This document shows, piece by piece, positions 1-8,952 of a stretch of DNA of 64,000 nt. The notes beneath the pieces are model-generated. The model did no database searches and was not told the origin of the DNA. It saw nothing but the letters and a program-made list of their open reading frames with translations. Position 1 is the first letter of the stretch; every line of letters starts with the position of its first letter. Origin of the DNA: Pseudomonas laurylsulfatiphila. Its GTDB lineage: Bacteria; Pseudomonadota; Gammaproteobacteria; Pseudomonadales; Pseudomonadaceae. The stretch covers positions 186,001 to 250,000 of the forward strand of contig NZ_NIRS01000002.1 of the NCBI RefSeq assembly GCF_002934665.1. Reading direction: 5' to 3'. Made by a program: the position numbers and the translations under genes.

Positions 1-1060
1 GCAGTTGTTCCTTGCTGCGCTGGCGAAAGTCCGCCGGCAAGGGTTCGCCGTTGTACAGCACCTGGCCGTAAGTTGGCGGCAGCAAGCCGGTGATCAGCCG
101 CGCCGTGGAGCTCTTGCCGCTACCGGATTCGCCGATCACCGCCAGGGTCTGGCCGCGATACAGCTTCAACGATACGTCGTGCAGCACCGGTTGCCGGCCG
201 TAACTGGCAAAGCTGTTGCGCAGTTCCAGCAGCGGTTGTTCCTGTTGCGGACTTGCCTTGGGCTCGGTGCGGAAACTGCGCACCGCCCACAGTGACTTGG
301 TGTAGTCCTCTTGCGGGTCGCCGAGCATCTTGCGGGTCTCGGCCTCTTCCACCAGTTTGCCGTGGCGCAGCACCATGATGCGGTCGGCCATCTGCGCGAC
401 CACCGCCAGGTCGTGGCTGATGTAGATCGCCGCGCTGCCATAGGTCGCCACGGCATCGCGAATGGCGGCGAGGACTTCGATCTGGGTGGTGACGTCCAGC
501 GCCGTGGTCGGTTCGTCGAAGATGATCAGGTCCGGGTGACAAGCCATGGCCATGGCGGTCATGACCCGCTGCAACTGGCCGCCGGAGACCTGATGCGGAT
601 AGCGCTGGCCGATGGTTTCGGGATTGGGCAAGCGAAGCACCCGATACAGTTCCACCGCCTCGCGCATGGCCTGTTCGCGACTCATGCCGCCGTTTTTCAC
701 CGCAGTTTCGACGTGCTGGTCGATCAGTCGATGGGCCGGGTTGAACGAGGCCGCCGCACTCTGTGCCACATAGGCAATGCGCAGCCCCCGCAGTTTGCGC
801 AGGGCTTCAGGCTTGGCCTTGAGCAGGTCGATGCCGTCGAAGTGCACCGAGCCGCCGGTGATCCGGCAGCCGTCGCGGGTGTAGCCCATCGCCGACAGGC
901 CGAGGGTCGACTTGCCCGCGCCGGACTCGCCGATCAGCCCCAGCACTTCGCCCCGTTGCAGGGTCAGGTCGATGCCCTTGATCAGCGGATGCCAGGCGTC
1001 TTCGTAATGGCCTTCGATGTGCAGCTCACGGATTTCCAGCAAAGGTTTTGCAGTCGTCAT
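1..1060 (-). CDS. Dipeptide-type ABC transporter, double ATP-binding protein (partial)
   Basis: Cytoplasmic ATPase that powers peptide or opine-like solute import. The reading frame opens at ATG 1060 and runs off the left window edge, so the C-terminus is missing. Two ABC modules are visible in one chain. The first has a Walker A GESGAGKS, signature VSGGQLQR, Walker B LIIFDEP and H-loop ISHD; the second begins near residue 275 with Walker A GESGSGKS. This is the DppD-DppF fused layout found in several Pseudomonas peptide importers. It starts 2 bp after the stop of the downstream-coded permease, so translation is probably coupled. The ligand cannot be read from the sequence; the neighbouring aru operon makes an arginine-related ligand possible. 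Confidence 0.93.
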   Translation of the reverse strand, partial: MTTAKPLLEIRELHIEGHYEDAWHPLIKGIDLTLQRGEVLGLIGESGAGKSTLGLSAMGYTRDGCRITGGSVHFDGIDLLKAKPEALRKLRGLRIAYVAQSAAASFNPAHRLIDQHVETAVKNGGMSREQAMREAVELYRVLRLPNPETIGQRYPHQVSGGQLQRVMTAMAMACHPDLIIFDEPTTALDVTTQIEVLAAIRDAVATYGSAAIYISHDLAVVAQMADRIMVLRHGKLVEEAETRKMLGDPQEDYTKSLWAVRSFRTEPKASPQQEQPLLELRNSFASYGRQPVLHDVSLKLYRGQTLAVIGESGSGKSSTARLITGLLPPTYGQVLYNGEPLPADFRQRSKEQL

Positions 1061-1062
1061 GT

Positions 1063-1890
1063 TCAGCACTCCTTGAGGCCGCTGGATTTGTGCAGCATCC
1101 AGTCGACGACGAAGTTGACGCTGACCGTGATCAAGGCCACGGCCAGGGCGGGCAGCAACGGACTGATGTCGCCGAAGGTGATCAGCACGGCGTTGTCGCG
1201 CACCATGCTGCCCCAGTCGGCGGTGGGCGGTTGAATGCCCAGGCCGAGGAACGACAACGCGCTGATGAACAGGAACACGAAGCAGAAACGCAGGCCGAAC
1301 TCGGCAATCAGCGGCGCCGCGGCGTTGGGCAGCACCTCGCGGGTCACCAGCCAGCACAGGCCCTCACCGCGCAGGCGCGCGGCTTCGACGAAGTCCTGCA
1401 CCACCACGTTCATGGCCACCGCGCGCGACAGGCGAAACACCCGGGTCGCATCCAGCAGCGCAATCACCAACACCAGCGACGTCGCCGTGGTGCCGACCAC
1501 ACTGAGGATCAGCAAGGCGAAGATCAGTTGAGGTATGGCCATGAGGATGTCCACCACCCGCGACAAACCCTGATCGACCCAGCCGCCCTTGATCGCCGCG
1601 ATCAAGCCGCAGGACCCACCGAGCAAAAACGCCAGTACCGTGGTGAGGAAGGCAATGCCCAGGGTGTTGCGCGCGCCATAGACCAGGCGGCTGAACATGT
1701 CGCGCCCCAGGTTATCGGTGCCCAACAGGAACTGCCCGCCCCGCGGCGTGAAGCCGTCGCCCACCACCTGGGTTTCGCCAAACGGCGCCAACACTGGCGC
1801 AAACACCGCCACCAGCACGTAAAGCAGGATCATCAACAAACCGAACTGGGCGCTCAGGGGCGCCCGCCACACGTGTTTTAACAGGCTCAT
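1063..1890 (-). CDS. Peptide ABC transporter permease (DppC-like)
   Basis: Inner-membrane permease subunit of 275 residues, the usual length of the DppC/OppC family. An N-terminal membrane segment (about residues 15-36) is followed by a periplasmic stretch containing GTDNLGRDMFSR, a hallmark of this family. A block of about five membrane helices then carries the EAA-type loop EAARLRGEGLCWLVTREVLP that contacts the ATPase. It ends 2 bp before the ATPase start and begins 3 bp after the DppB-like gene, so it belongs to one transcription unit with them. Confidence 0.93.
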   Translation of the reverse strand: MSLLKHVWRAPLSAQFGLLMILLYVLVAVFAPVLAPFGETQVVGDGFTPRGGQFLLGTDNLGRDMFSRLVYGARNTLGIAFLTTVLAFLLGGSCGLIAAIKGGWVDQGLSRVVDILMAIPQLIFALLILSVVGTTATSLVLVIALLDATRVFRLSRAVAMNVVVQDFVEAARLRGEGLCWLVTREVLPNAAAPLIAEFGLRFCFVFLFISALSFLGLGIQPPTADWGSMVRDNAVLITFGDISPLLPALAVALITVSVNFVVDWMLHKSSGLKEC

Positions 1891-1893
1891 GGT

Positions 1894-2853
1894 CTACCCC
1901 TTCGGATGCATCAGGCGTGGGTTGCTGGCAATCGACAGCACATCGGCGCTGGTGTTGAGCAGGATGTAGGTCGCGGCGAAGATCAGGCTGCAGGCCTGCA
2001 CCACCGGGATGTCGCGCTTGGCCACCGAGTCCACCAGCAACTGGCCGAGCCCCGGATAGACAAACACCACCTCGACCACCACCACGCCGACCACCAGGTA
2101 CGCGAGGTTCAACGCCACCACGTTGACGATGGGCGCCAGGGCATTGGGCAAGGCGTGGCGCAAGATGATCCGCGACTGGCTGATGCCCTTGAGCCGGGCC
2201 ATTTCGATGTACGGACTGGCCAGCAGGTTGATCAACGAGGCGCGGGTCATGCGCATCATCTGCGCGATCACCACCAGGCTCAGGGTCGCCACCGGCAACA
2301 CCGAGCGTTCCAGTACCGTGCCCAACGAAGCGTCGGGCGCCAGGTTGGAAATGCTCGGGAACCAGTTGAGCTTCACCGCGAACACCAGGATCAGGATGTA
2401 GGCAACGAAGAACTCGGGGAACGACACCGCGCTCAGGGCCGAGGTGTTGAGCAAGCGGTCGAACCAGCTGTTGCGGTACAGCGCGGCGAGCATCCCCAGA
2501 CACAATGCCAGTGGCACTGACACCAGGGCCGCCAGCAAGGCGAGGCTGAAGGTGTTGCCCAGGCGCGAGCCCACCAGCTCTGCGATGGGCCGCTGGTTGG
2601 CCAGCGATACGCCAAGGTCACCGTGCAACAGCTGCCAGATCCAGTGGCCGAAACGGGTGAGCGGCGGCAGATCCAACCCCAGTTGCGCCCGGTAGGCCGC
2701 CACGGTTTCCGGGGTGGCCGACTGGCCGAGCATGGCCTGGGCGATATCACCCGGGAGCATGCCGACGGCCAGGAAGATGATCACTGAAACGGCGAACAGG
2801 GACAGCAGGCCTAATGCGAGGCGCTGTCCCAACAGTTTGAAAATACTTCTCAT
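1894..2853 (-). CDS. Peptide ABC transporter permease (DppB-like)
   Basis: Inner-membrane permease of 319 residues that pairs with the DppC-like subunit. The start is placed at ATG 2853 because an AAGGAA ribosome binding site lies 7 nt upstream; an ATG eight codons further upstream lacks one. The first helix (LALGLLSLFAVSVIIFLAV), the LPGDIAQAMLG region, and the EAA loop beginning IEMARLKGISQSRIILRHAL are typical of DppB/OppB. A REP pair lies between it and the upstream binding-protein gene and may uncouple their expression levels. Confidence 0.92.
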   Translation of the reverse strand: MRSIFKLLGQRLALGLLSLFAVSVIIFLAVGMLPGDIAQAMLGQSATPETVAAYRAQLGLDLPPLTRFGHWIWQLLHGDLGVSLANQRPIAELVGSRLGNTFSLALLAALVSVPLALCLGMLAALYRNSWFDRLLNTSALSAVSFPEFFVAYILILVFAVKLNWFPSISNLAPDASLGTVLERSVLPVATLSLVVIAQMMRMTRASLINLLASPYIEMARLKGISQSRIILRHALPNALAPIVNVVALNLAYLVVGVVVVEVVFVYPGLGQLLVDSVAKRDIPVVQACSLIFAATYILLNTSADVLSIASNPRLMHPKG

Positions 2854-2902
2854 CGTGCGGTTCCTTGAAGTGGGCACGCCTTTGAAGACTGCAAATATCC
2901 AA

Positions 2903-2988
2903 CTGTAGGAGCCGGCTTGCCGGCGATGACGTCTTCATTTTCGATGCAAGACTCCAGACCGTCATCGCTGGCAAGCCAGCTCCTACAG
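2903..2988. repeat. REP pair, family A (inverted)
   Basis: Two REP palindromes face each other at 2903-2930 and 2961-2988. Each carries the core GTAGGAGCYGGCTTGCC or its complement. They lie between the binding-protein and permease genes of the peptide importer, where such hairpins often protect the upstream transcript from 3' exonucleases. Confidence 0.9.
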
Positions 2989-3010
2989 GGGATTTCCATC
3001 GTTCCCGGGG

Positions 3011-4612
3011 TTACGCCTGCCACCAGCGCTCGATCACCCGCAGGCCATCCAGTTCACCGTAGGGCGCAGTCTGCCCGCCGTGAACCACCCGGTTGGAACG
3101 CGCTGCCACGGAACTGGCGAACAGCGGCACGATCGCCCCGCCTTCGTCCCGGCACAGCGCCTGCATTTCGTTGTACATCTCGCGGCGCAGCGGGTCGTTC
3201 ATTTCGCCGCGAGCGGCGTTGAGCAATTGGTTGAAACGCGGGTTGTCCCAGTGGGTTTCGTTCCAGGCCGCACCCTTGGCGTAGCCGATGCTGAACATGC
3301 GGTCGGCGGTCAGGCTGCTGTACCAGAACGAGGTGGTGAAGGGTTGCTTCATCCACACGTTGGAGAAGAAGCCATCGGCCGGCTCGCGCACCACGTCGAT
3401 CTCGATCCCGGCGGCTCGCGCCTGTTCCTTGAACAGCACCGAGGCGTCCACCGCGCCGGTGTAGGCCGCGTCGGAGGCTTGCAGGCGCACCTTGAGCGAA
3501 TCCAGACCGGCCTTCTTCAGGTAGAAGCGCGACTTGTCCGGATCGTAGGTGCGTTGCTCCAGCGCGGTGTTGATGAAACGGCTGCCGGGCTGGATCGGGT
3601 GGTCGTTGCCCACCAGGCCATAGCCGTGCAGCACCGAAGCCAGTAGGGTTTCGCGGTTGATCGCGTGCTTCATCGCCAGGCGCACGTCGTTGTTCAGGAA
3701 TACCTGGCTGTCGGTGAGCATCGGGAAGGTGTAGTGCTGGGCGCCTTTGGTTTCTTCGATGACCAGGTTCGGGTTGCGCTTGAGCAGCGCGACGGTTTTC
3801 AGGTCGACCTTGTTGATCACATCCACTTGCCCGGTGACCAGCGCATTGACCCGTGCCGCGCCGTCGGAGATCGCGATCAACTCGGCGCTGGCGAAGTGCG
3901 CGCGGCCCGGTTTCCAGTAATCGGGGCTGCGTTCCAGGGTCATGCGCAAGCCCGGCTCGAAGTCCTTGAGGCGATAGCCACCGGTGCCGGCGCCGGCCTG
4001 CCAGTCCGCCGCGCCGTCCTTGCTCGGCATGATCGCCAGGTGGTAATCGGCAACCACATAGGAGAAGTCGGCGTTGCCCGAATGCAGTTCGAACACCACG
4101 CTGTCGCTGCCGTTGGCACTGACTTTGGCCACGTCGCCCAGCACGGTCTTGGCCGCCGAGGTGGATTTCTCGCCGAGGTGATGCTGGATCGACGCCACCA
4201 CGTCCTCCGCGGTCAGGGTCTTGCCGTTGTGGAAGGTCACGCCCTGACGAATCTTGAAAGTCCAGACGCGCGCGTCCGGGGTCGAGGTCCAGCTTTCGGC
4301 CAGTTCGGGAATGGCGCTGCCGTCGACGGCAATTTCGGTCAGGGTGTTATAGACCGCCGAGAAGCCGACGAAGGTGAAGGTGTCAGACCAGGAACCCGGA
4401 TCTTTCGAGTCCGTGGTGCTGCCACCCGCCAGGCCCAGACGCAACACGCCACCCGGTTTTGGTGTGGCCTCCCCGGCAAAGGCGCCAAACGGCAACCCCA
4501 TGGAGAACGCCCCGGCCACCGCCGCGGCTGCCGCGCTGTACTTCAGGAAGTCCCTGCGCGGGAAGCTGAATTCATGGTTCGCTTGAGTAATCTTGTTTTT
4601 GTTATCGCTCAT
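3011..4612 (-). CDS. Peptide ABC transporter substrate-binding protein (SBP family 5), Tat-exported
   Basis: Periplasmic receptor of 533 residues for the peptide-type importer encoded downstream. Start ATG 4612 is chosen over an ATG six codons upstream because AGGGG sits just before it. The N-terminus has a twin-arginine signal (FPRRDFLKYS, then an alanine-rich hydrophobic stretch ending near AFAGEA), so it is probably exported folded. SBP_bac_5 features include the WTFKIRQGVTFHNGKTLTAEDV region and the long two-lobed fold length. Ligand unknown; dipeptides, opines or guanidino compounds are plausible. Confidence 0.92.
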   Translation of the reverse strand: MSDNKNKITQANHEFSFPRRDFLKYSAAAAAVAGAFSMGLPFGAFAGEATPKPGGVLRLGLAGGSTTDSKDPGSWSDTFTFVGFSAVYNTLTEIAVDGSAIPELAESWTSTPDARVWTFKIRQGVTFHNGKTLTAEDVVASIQHHLGEKSTSAAKTVLGDVAKVSANGSDSVVFELHSGNADFSYVVADYHLAIMPSKDGAADWQAGAGTGGYRLKDFEPGLRMTLERSPDYWKPGRAHFASAELIAISDGAARVNALVTGQVDVINKVDLKTVALLKRNPNLVIEETKGAQHYTFPMLTDSQVFLNNDVRLAMKHAINRETLLASVLHGYGLVGNDHPIQPGSRFINTALEQRTYDPDKSRFYLKKAGLDSLKVRLQASDAAYTGAVDASVLFKEQARAAGIEIDVVREPADGFFSNVWMKQPFTTSFWYSSLTADRMFSIGYAKGAAWNETHWDNPRFNQLLNAARGEMNDPLRREMYNEMQALCRDEGGAIVPLFASSVAARSNRVVHGGQTAPYGELDGLRVIERWWQA

Positions 4613-4666
4613 TGCATTGCCCCTGATCAAAAAGCTAATGAATTACCGGTTCAAAACCACGCAAGA

Positions 4667-4686
4667 CACCGGGCCAGGGCCCGGTG
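4667..4686 (-). terminator. Putative hairpin terminator after the aru operon
   Basis: A perfect 9-bp GC-rich inverted repeat (CACCGGGCC and GGCCCGGTG, 2-nt centre) lies 26 bp after the aldehyde dehydrogenase stop on the minus strand. The U-rich tract after it is poor, so termination may be partial. It separates the catabolic operon from the peptide importer genes. Confidence 0.5.
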
Positions 4687-4711
4687 CATACAACATTTGA
4701 ATCGCCAACCG

Positions 4712-6127
4712 TCACACCTGGATCGCCTTCACTTCGACGAACTCGTTGAGTCCCTCCTCACCCCACTCCCGGCCATTGCCCGATTGTTTGTAGCCACCGA
4801 ACGGCGCCTGGTAATTGAACGCCGCGCCATTAAGGAAGCACTGGCCGGCACGCATCTGCCGGCCCAGGTGCAAGGCACGCTCGGCACTGCCGGCCCAGAC
4901 GCCACTGGACAGGCCGAACGGCGAGTCGTTGGCGATCTGCACCGCTTGCGCCTCGTCGGCGTAGGGAATCAGGCACAGCACCGGGCCGAAGATTTCTTCC
5001 TGGGCGATGCGCATGCGGTTGTCGACATCGGCGAACAGCGTCGGGCTGACATAGAAGCCGCGCTCGAATGCCGACGGCGCATCACCGCCGCACAGCAGCC
5101 GTGCGCCTTCCTGTTGGCCGACCTTGATGTAATCGAGCACTGTGCGTTTTTGCCCCGCGGAACACATCGGGCCCAGGAAGCTTTGCGGATCCAGGGGATC
5201 GCCCATGCGCAGGCTCAGGGTCTCCTGCAGGGCGATTTCCACGGCTTCGGCATAGCGGCTGGCCGGCAGCAGCATGCGGGTCAGCGCGGTGCAGGTCTGG
5301 CCGGAGTTGATCATCACGTCCTGCACGCCGTAGCGCACGGCCGCGTCCAGGTCCGCATCCTCGGCAATCAGCAGCGGCGACTTGCCGCCCAGTTCCAGGC
5401 ACACACGCTTCACTGAAGGCGCCGCCGCTTGTGCGACGCGAACGCCCGCGCCGGTGGAGCCGGTGAACGACACCATGTCCACGTCAGGGTGTTTGGCCAG
5501 CGCTTCGCCGACTTTCGAGCCCGGCCCACTGACCAGGTTGAACACCCCGGCCGGCAAGCCGATGTCTTCTATCATCTGCGCCAGCAGGAACGCATGCAGC
5601 GGGGTTTCCTGGCTCGGCTTGACCACCACGGTGCAACCGGCGGCCAGAGCCGGGGCGAGTTTGCCGATCAACTGGTGCAGCGGGTAATTCCACGGGTTGA
5701 TGAACGCGCAGACACCCACGGCCTCGCGGATCACCAGCGAATTGCCGACTTCGCGCACCTCGTCCATCAGATGAGCCAGTTCGACGTACTGCTCAAGGCC
5801 AGCGATCGGCCCGTCGACCTGCACCGAGCGGCACCATTGCACTGGCATGCCAAGTTCAGTGGTGATGACCGCGGCCATCTCATCGGCACGATTGCGCAGT
5901 TGATCGGCCAGTGCACGGATGTAACCGGCGCGCACGCTGGAGGGAGTGCGTGACCATGAGTCGAAGGCCCGGCGCGCAGCTGCCACAGCGTTTTCGACAT
6001 CGAGTTCATCACCGAGCGGAACACTGCCGCAGACTTCCTCGGTGGCCGGGTTGATCACCTCGGCGATACCCTGCCCCGACGGTTTTTGCCAGCGGCCATC
6101 AATAAACAGTGCATTGTGATTAAGCAT
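4712..6127 (-). CDS. NAD(P)-dependent aldehyde dehydrogenase, candidate 4-guanidinobutyraldehyde dehydrogenase
   Basis: Cytoplasmic ALDH-superfamily enzyme of 471 residues that oxidises an aldehyde to its acid. Visible motifs are the FTGSTGAG nucleotide loop, the LELGGKSPL catalytic-glutamate motif and NSGQTCTALTR with the catalytic cysteine. Its ATG overlaps the end of aruH by 8 bp, so it is the last gene of the aru catabolic operon. Because AruI produces 4-guanidinobutyraldehyde, the simplest inference is that this enzyme makes 4-guanidinobutyrate, the step assigned elsewhere in Pseudomonas to KauB-type dehydrogenases. The substrate itself is not shown by the sequence. Confidence 0.9.
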   Translation of the reverse strand: MLNHNALFIDGRWQKPSGQGIAEVINPATEEVCGSVPLGDELDVENAVAAARRAFDSWSRTPSSVRAGYIRALADQLRNRADEMAAVITTELGMPVQWCRSVQVDGPIAGLEQYVELAHLMDEVREVGNSLVIREAVGVCAFINPWNYPLHQLIGKLAPALAAGCTVVVKPSQETPLHAFLLAQMIEDIGLPAGVFNLVSGPGSKVGEALAKHPDVDMVSFTGSTGAGVRVAQAAAPSVKRVCLELGGKSPLLIAEDADLDAAVRYGVQDVMINSGQTCTALTRMLLPASRYAEAVEIALQETLSLRMGDPLDPQSFLGPMCSAGQKRTVLDYIKVGQQEGARLLCGGDAPSAFERGFYVSPTLFADVDNRMRIAQEEIFGPVLCLIPYADEAQAVQIANDSPFGLSSGVWAGSAERALHLGRQMRAGQCFLNGAAFNYQAPFGGYKQSGNGREWGEEGLNEFVEVKAIQV

Positions 6128-7310
6128 GAACCTGGGCCTCCATCAATTCCTGGGCACAACGGGCAATGCGCTGGCAGGCATCGCGCAACGGTTCGGCGCC
6201 GACCACCAGACCGAGTCGAATGTGCCCCGCCGCGCTCGGACCAAAGGCCTCGCCCGCCAATACCGACACACCGTGGCGATCCAGCAGACGGTCGGCAAAC
6301 GCCTGGGCACTGAGCCCGGTCTGGCGGATATCGAGCATCACGAACATGCCGCCGTCAGGTTTCAACGCCCGCACGCCTGGGCAATCGGCCAGGCTGTCGC
6401 ACACCAGGTCGCGACGCTGGCGATAGGCTTCGCGCATGGCCTCCAGTTCCGGCAGGTTGCTTTCCAGGGCCACCACGGCAGCGTCCTGAATGAAATCCGG
6501 CGAGCCGTAGAGCATGCACAGCGCGAGGTTTTCCAGGTGCGCAGCGAGGGACGGTGGCGCCACCACCCAGCCGACGCGCCAGCCGGTCATGGCGTGGGAT
6601 TTCGACAGGCTGTTGAGGGTCGCGGTGCGCTCGGCCATGCCCGGCAGGCTCGCCGGGCTGACGTGCTCGCCTTCGAACAGCAGTTCGCTGTAGACCTCGT
6701 CGGAAATCAGCCACAGGTCGTGGGCAATGCACAACTCGGCCAGAGCGGCCCAGGTGCTGCGCGGCAGACTGGCGCCGGACGGGTTGTGCGGACTGTTCAG
6801 CGCCAGGGCCCGGGTGCGCGGCGTGATGCGTGCGGCGACATCTTCAGGCAACACCCGGAAGCCGTTTTCCGAACGCACCGGCACCGGCACCACCACGGCG
6901 CCGCAGGCACCGAACACGGCTTCGTAGGTGACGTACATGGGTTCGGCGACGATCACCTCGTCACCGGGATTGAGCACGCATTGGGCCACGCTGAACAGCG
7001 CACATTGCGCCCCGGCCAGCACGGTGACCTGATCGGCCGAAACGCTTTGGCCGCTGCGTTGTTGATGACGCCTGGCAATGGCCTCACGCAGGGCACGCTT
7101 GCCGCGCACCTCGGCGTAATGGGTATTGCCGCCCAGCAGGCTGTCGATAGCGCCCTGCACGATGGGCTGTGGCGTGTCGAAATCCGGGTCGCCCACGGAC
7201 AGCAGCAAAATGTCCTGGCCCTGCTCGCGCAGCGCCAGGGCGCGGTAGTGAATATCCCACGCGGCAGCGCCATCACCGGCAATACGTTGAGTCAGATCGG
7301 AAAAGCGCAT
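6120..7310 (-). CDS. aruH: Arginine:pyruvate transaminase AruH
   Basis: PLP-dependent class I aminotransferase of 396 residues. It converts L-arginine plus pyruvate to 2-ketoarginine plus alanine, the first step of the arginine transaminase pathway. It closely resembles P. aeruginosa AruH as I remember it, including MRFSDLTQRIAGDGAAAWDI at the N-terminus and SLSKSHAMTGWRVGW around the PLP-binding lysine. Other family features are the NSPHNPSGA and SDEVYSELL motifs. It lies directly after aruI (24 bp gap) and overlaps the aldehyde dehydrogenase start. Confidence 0.95.
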   Translation of the reverse strand: MRFSDLTQRIAGDGAAAWDIHYRALALREQGQDILLLSVGDPDFDTPQPIVQGAIDSLLGGNTHYAEVRGKRALREAIARRHQQRSGQSVSADQVTVLAGAQCALFSVAQCVLNPGDEVIVAEPMYVTYEAVFGACGAVVVPVPVRSENGFRVLPEDVAARITPRTRALALNSPHNPSGASLPRSTWAALAELCIAHDLWLISDEVYSELLFEGEHVSPASLPGMAERTATLNSLSKSHAMTGWRVGWVVAPPSLAAHLENLALCMLYGSPDFIQDAAVVALESNLPELEAMREAYRQRRDLVCDSLADCPGVRALKPDGGMFVMLDIRQTGLSAQAFADRLLDRHGVSVLAGEAFGPSAAGHIRLGLVVGAEPLRDACQRIARCAQELMEAQVHA

Positions 7311-7334
7311 GGCTTCGTCCCCTTCAAATACAGA

Positions 7335-8948
7335 TCAGTGCGCGCAGGCATGCTTGAGTTCGATCAAGGTCACGCCGTTGCGCTTGAAGCCGTGGCGCAA
7401 GTCGGTCTGCAACTCGGCCAGGCTTTGCGGCTGGTTCACCGTGCAACCGAACGCACGCGCGAGGGCTGCGAAATCCGGATTGCGCGGCAGTACGCCGATG
7501 GGTTCGATGTCCAGGCCGAGCATGTCGTCGCGGATCTGCCCCAGGGCGTCGTTGTTCCACAGCAGCACCACCAGCGGGCTGTCCAGCTCTTCGACGGCCG
7601 TCGCCAGTTCCTGCGCGGTGTAGAGGAAACCACCGTCGCCGACCAGTACCAGACCGGGCCGTTGCGGTGCGCCGAACTTGGCGCCGATCCCCGCCGGCAA
7701 TCCATAACCCAAGGTGCCGTAGCCGGTCGGGTGCAGCCAGCTGCGGATGGCCAGGCTGTCAAAGGCGTAGTTACCCGTATACGCAAGCTGGGTCATGTCG
7801 GTGCTGATGAAGGCGTTTTCCGGCAGTTCAGCAGCAATACGCTCGAGAATCGCCTGATGGATGGACTGCAATGGGCCATGACTGGCCTTGACCGCTTCGC
7901 GCAACGCGGCAACCGAGGCTATCGCAGTGCCGGCATCACGCACGTCCGATGGCAGGCGCTCAAGCAAACCGCTGAGGGTTTGTTGTGCATCGCCATGCAA
8001 GGCCACTGCGCAGGGATAGAAGTCGTTGAATTTGCGCGGGTCGATATCGACACGCAGCAGTTCACCCTTGAGCGGCAGGCGTTCGCGCCAGAAGTCGGTG
8101 TCGGCCATTTCGGTGCCAACCGCCAGCACCACGTCGGCCTCGGCGATCAGGTTCCAGCCCGGCTCCACACACAGGGAGGAACCGGCGTTGAGCGGTGCAT
8201 CCGGTGGCAGCAGGCCCTTGCCGGCGACGCTAGTGAACAGTGGTGCAGCGAGACGCGTGCTGAGTTCGCTCAGTTCCTGCACGGCATTGAGTGCACCACC
8301 ACCGGCGATGATCATCGGGCGTTTGGCCGCGTTGAGTTTGGCCACGGCCTGGTCAAGCGCAGTGGCGGATGCCGGACCACGGCCCGGACGACGCACCACC
8401 TCGTTGCTCCAGTCACGGGCAATCGGCGCCGCCAACACGTCCAGCGGCACCGAGATGTGCACCGGGCGCGGCCGCTCGCTGTCGAACACCGCGTAGGCAC
8501 GGGCGACCAGTTCCGGCAGGTCTTCGGCGGTCAGCGCTACGGCCGAGAACGCCGTGATCGGCGCAGTCATCGCCCGTTGATCCTGACACTCGTGCAGGCT
8601 GCCCCAACCCTTGCCCAGGCTGGCGCTGTGGTTGACGCTGGAAATCACCAGCATCGGAATCGAATCGGCATAGGCCTGGCCGATACCGGTGGCGGCGTTG
8701 GTCACGCCGGGGCCGGTGATGACAAAGCACACGCCGGGTTTGCCGCTGACCCGGGCATAACCGTCGGCCATGAAGCTGGCGCCCTGCTCATGACGGGTCA
8801 GCACGTGGCGAATGCCGCTGCCGGGCAAGCCGCGATACAGCTCCAGGGTGTGTACGCCGGGGATGCCGAACACGGTATCGACGCCGTAGTTGGCCAACAG
8901 GCGCACCAGGGCCTGGCCGCCGGTCAAGGTTTTGCTTTGCATGTTCAT
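7335..8948 (-). CDS. aruI: 2-ketoarginine decarboxylase AruI
   Basis: Thiamine diphosphate enzyme of 537 residues related to acetolactate synthase. It decarboxylates 2-ketoarginine (5-guanidino-2-oxopentanoate) to 4-guanidinobutyraldehyde and CO2. The N-terminal domain has GIPGVHTLELYRGL and RHEQGASFMADGYARVSG, which includes the ThDP-activating glutamate. The C-terminal domain has the ThDP/Mg motif starting GDGG, with the metal-binding asparagine about 25 residues later (LLWNND). Its position next to aruH and strong resemblance to remembered P. aeruginosa AruI support the name over a generic acetolactate synthase. It ends 24 bp before aruH. Confidence 0.95.
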   Translation of the reverse strand: MNMQSKTLTGGQALVRLLANYGVDTVFGIPGVHTLELYRGLPGSGIRHVLTRHEQGASFMADGYARVSGKPGVCFVITGPGVTNAATGIGQAYADSIPMLVISSVNHSASLGKGWGSLHECQDQRAMTAPITAFSAVALTAEDLPELVARAYAVFDSERPRPVHISVPLDVLAAPIARDWSNEVVRRPGRGPASATALDQAVAKLNAAKRPMIIAGGGALNAVQELSELSTRLAAPLFTSVAGKGLLPPDAPLNAGSSLCVEPGWNLIAEADVVLAVGTEMADTDFWRERLPLKGELLRVDIDPRKFNDFYPCAVALHGDAQQTLSGLLERLPSDVRDAGTAIASVAALREAVKASHGPLQSIHQAILERIAAELPENAFISTDMTQLAYTGNYAFDSLAIRSWLHPTGYGTLGYGLPAGIGAKFGAPQRPGLVLVGDGGFLYTAQELATAVEELDSPLVVLLWNNDALGQIRDDMLGLDIEPIGVLPRNPDFAALARAFGCTVNQPQSLAELQTDLRHGFKRNGVTLIELKHACAH

Positions 8949-8952
8949 GTCC

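Noticed and set aside
3665..5416. 583-codon plus-strand frame across the peptide-binding protein and aldehyde dehydrogenase genes
   Set aside because: It crosses two real minus-strand genes and an intergenic hairpin; no domain or ribosome binding site.
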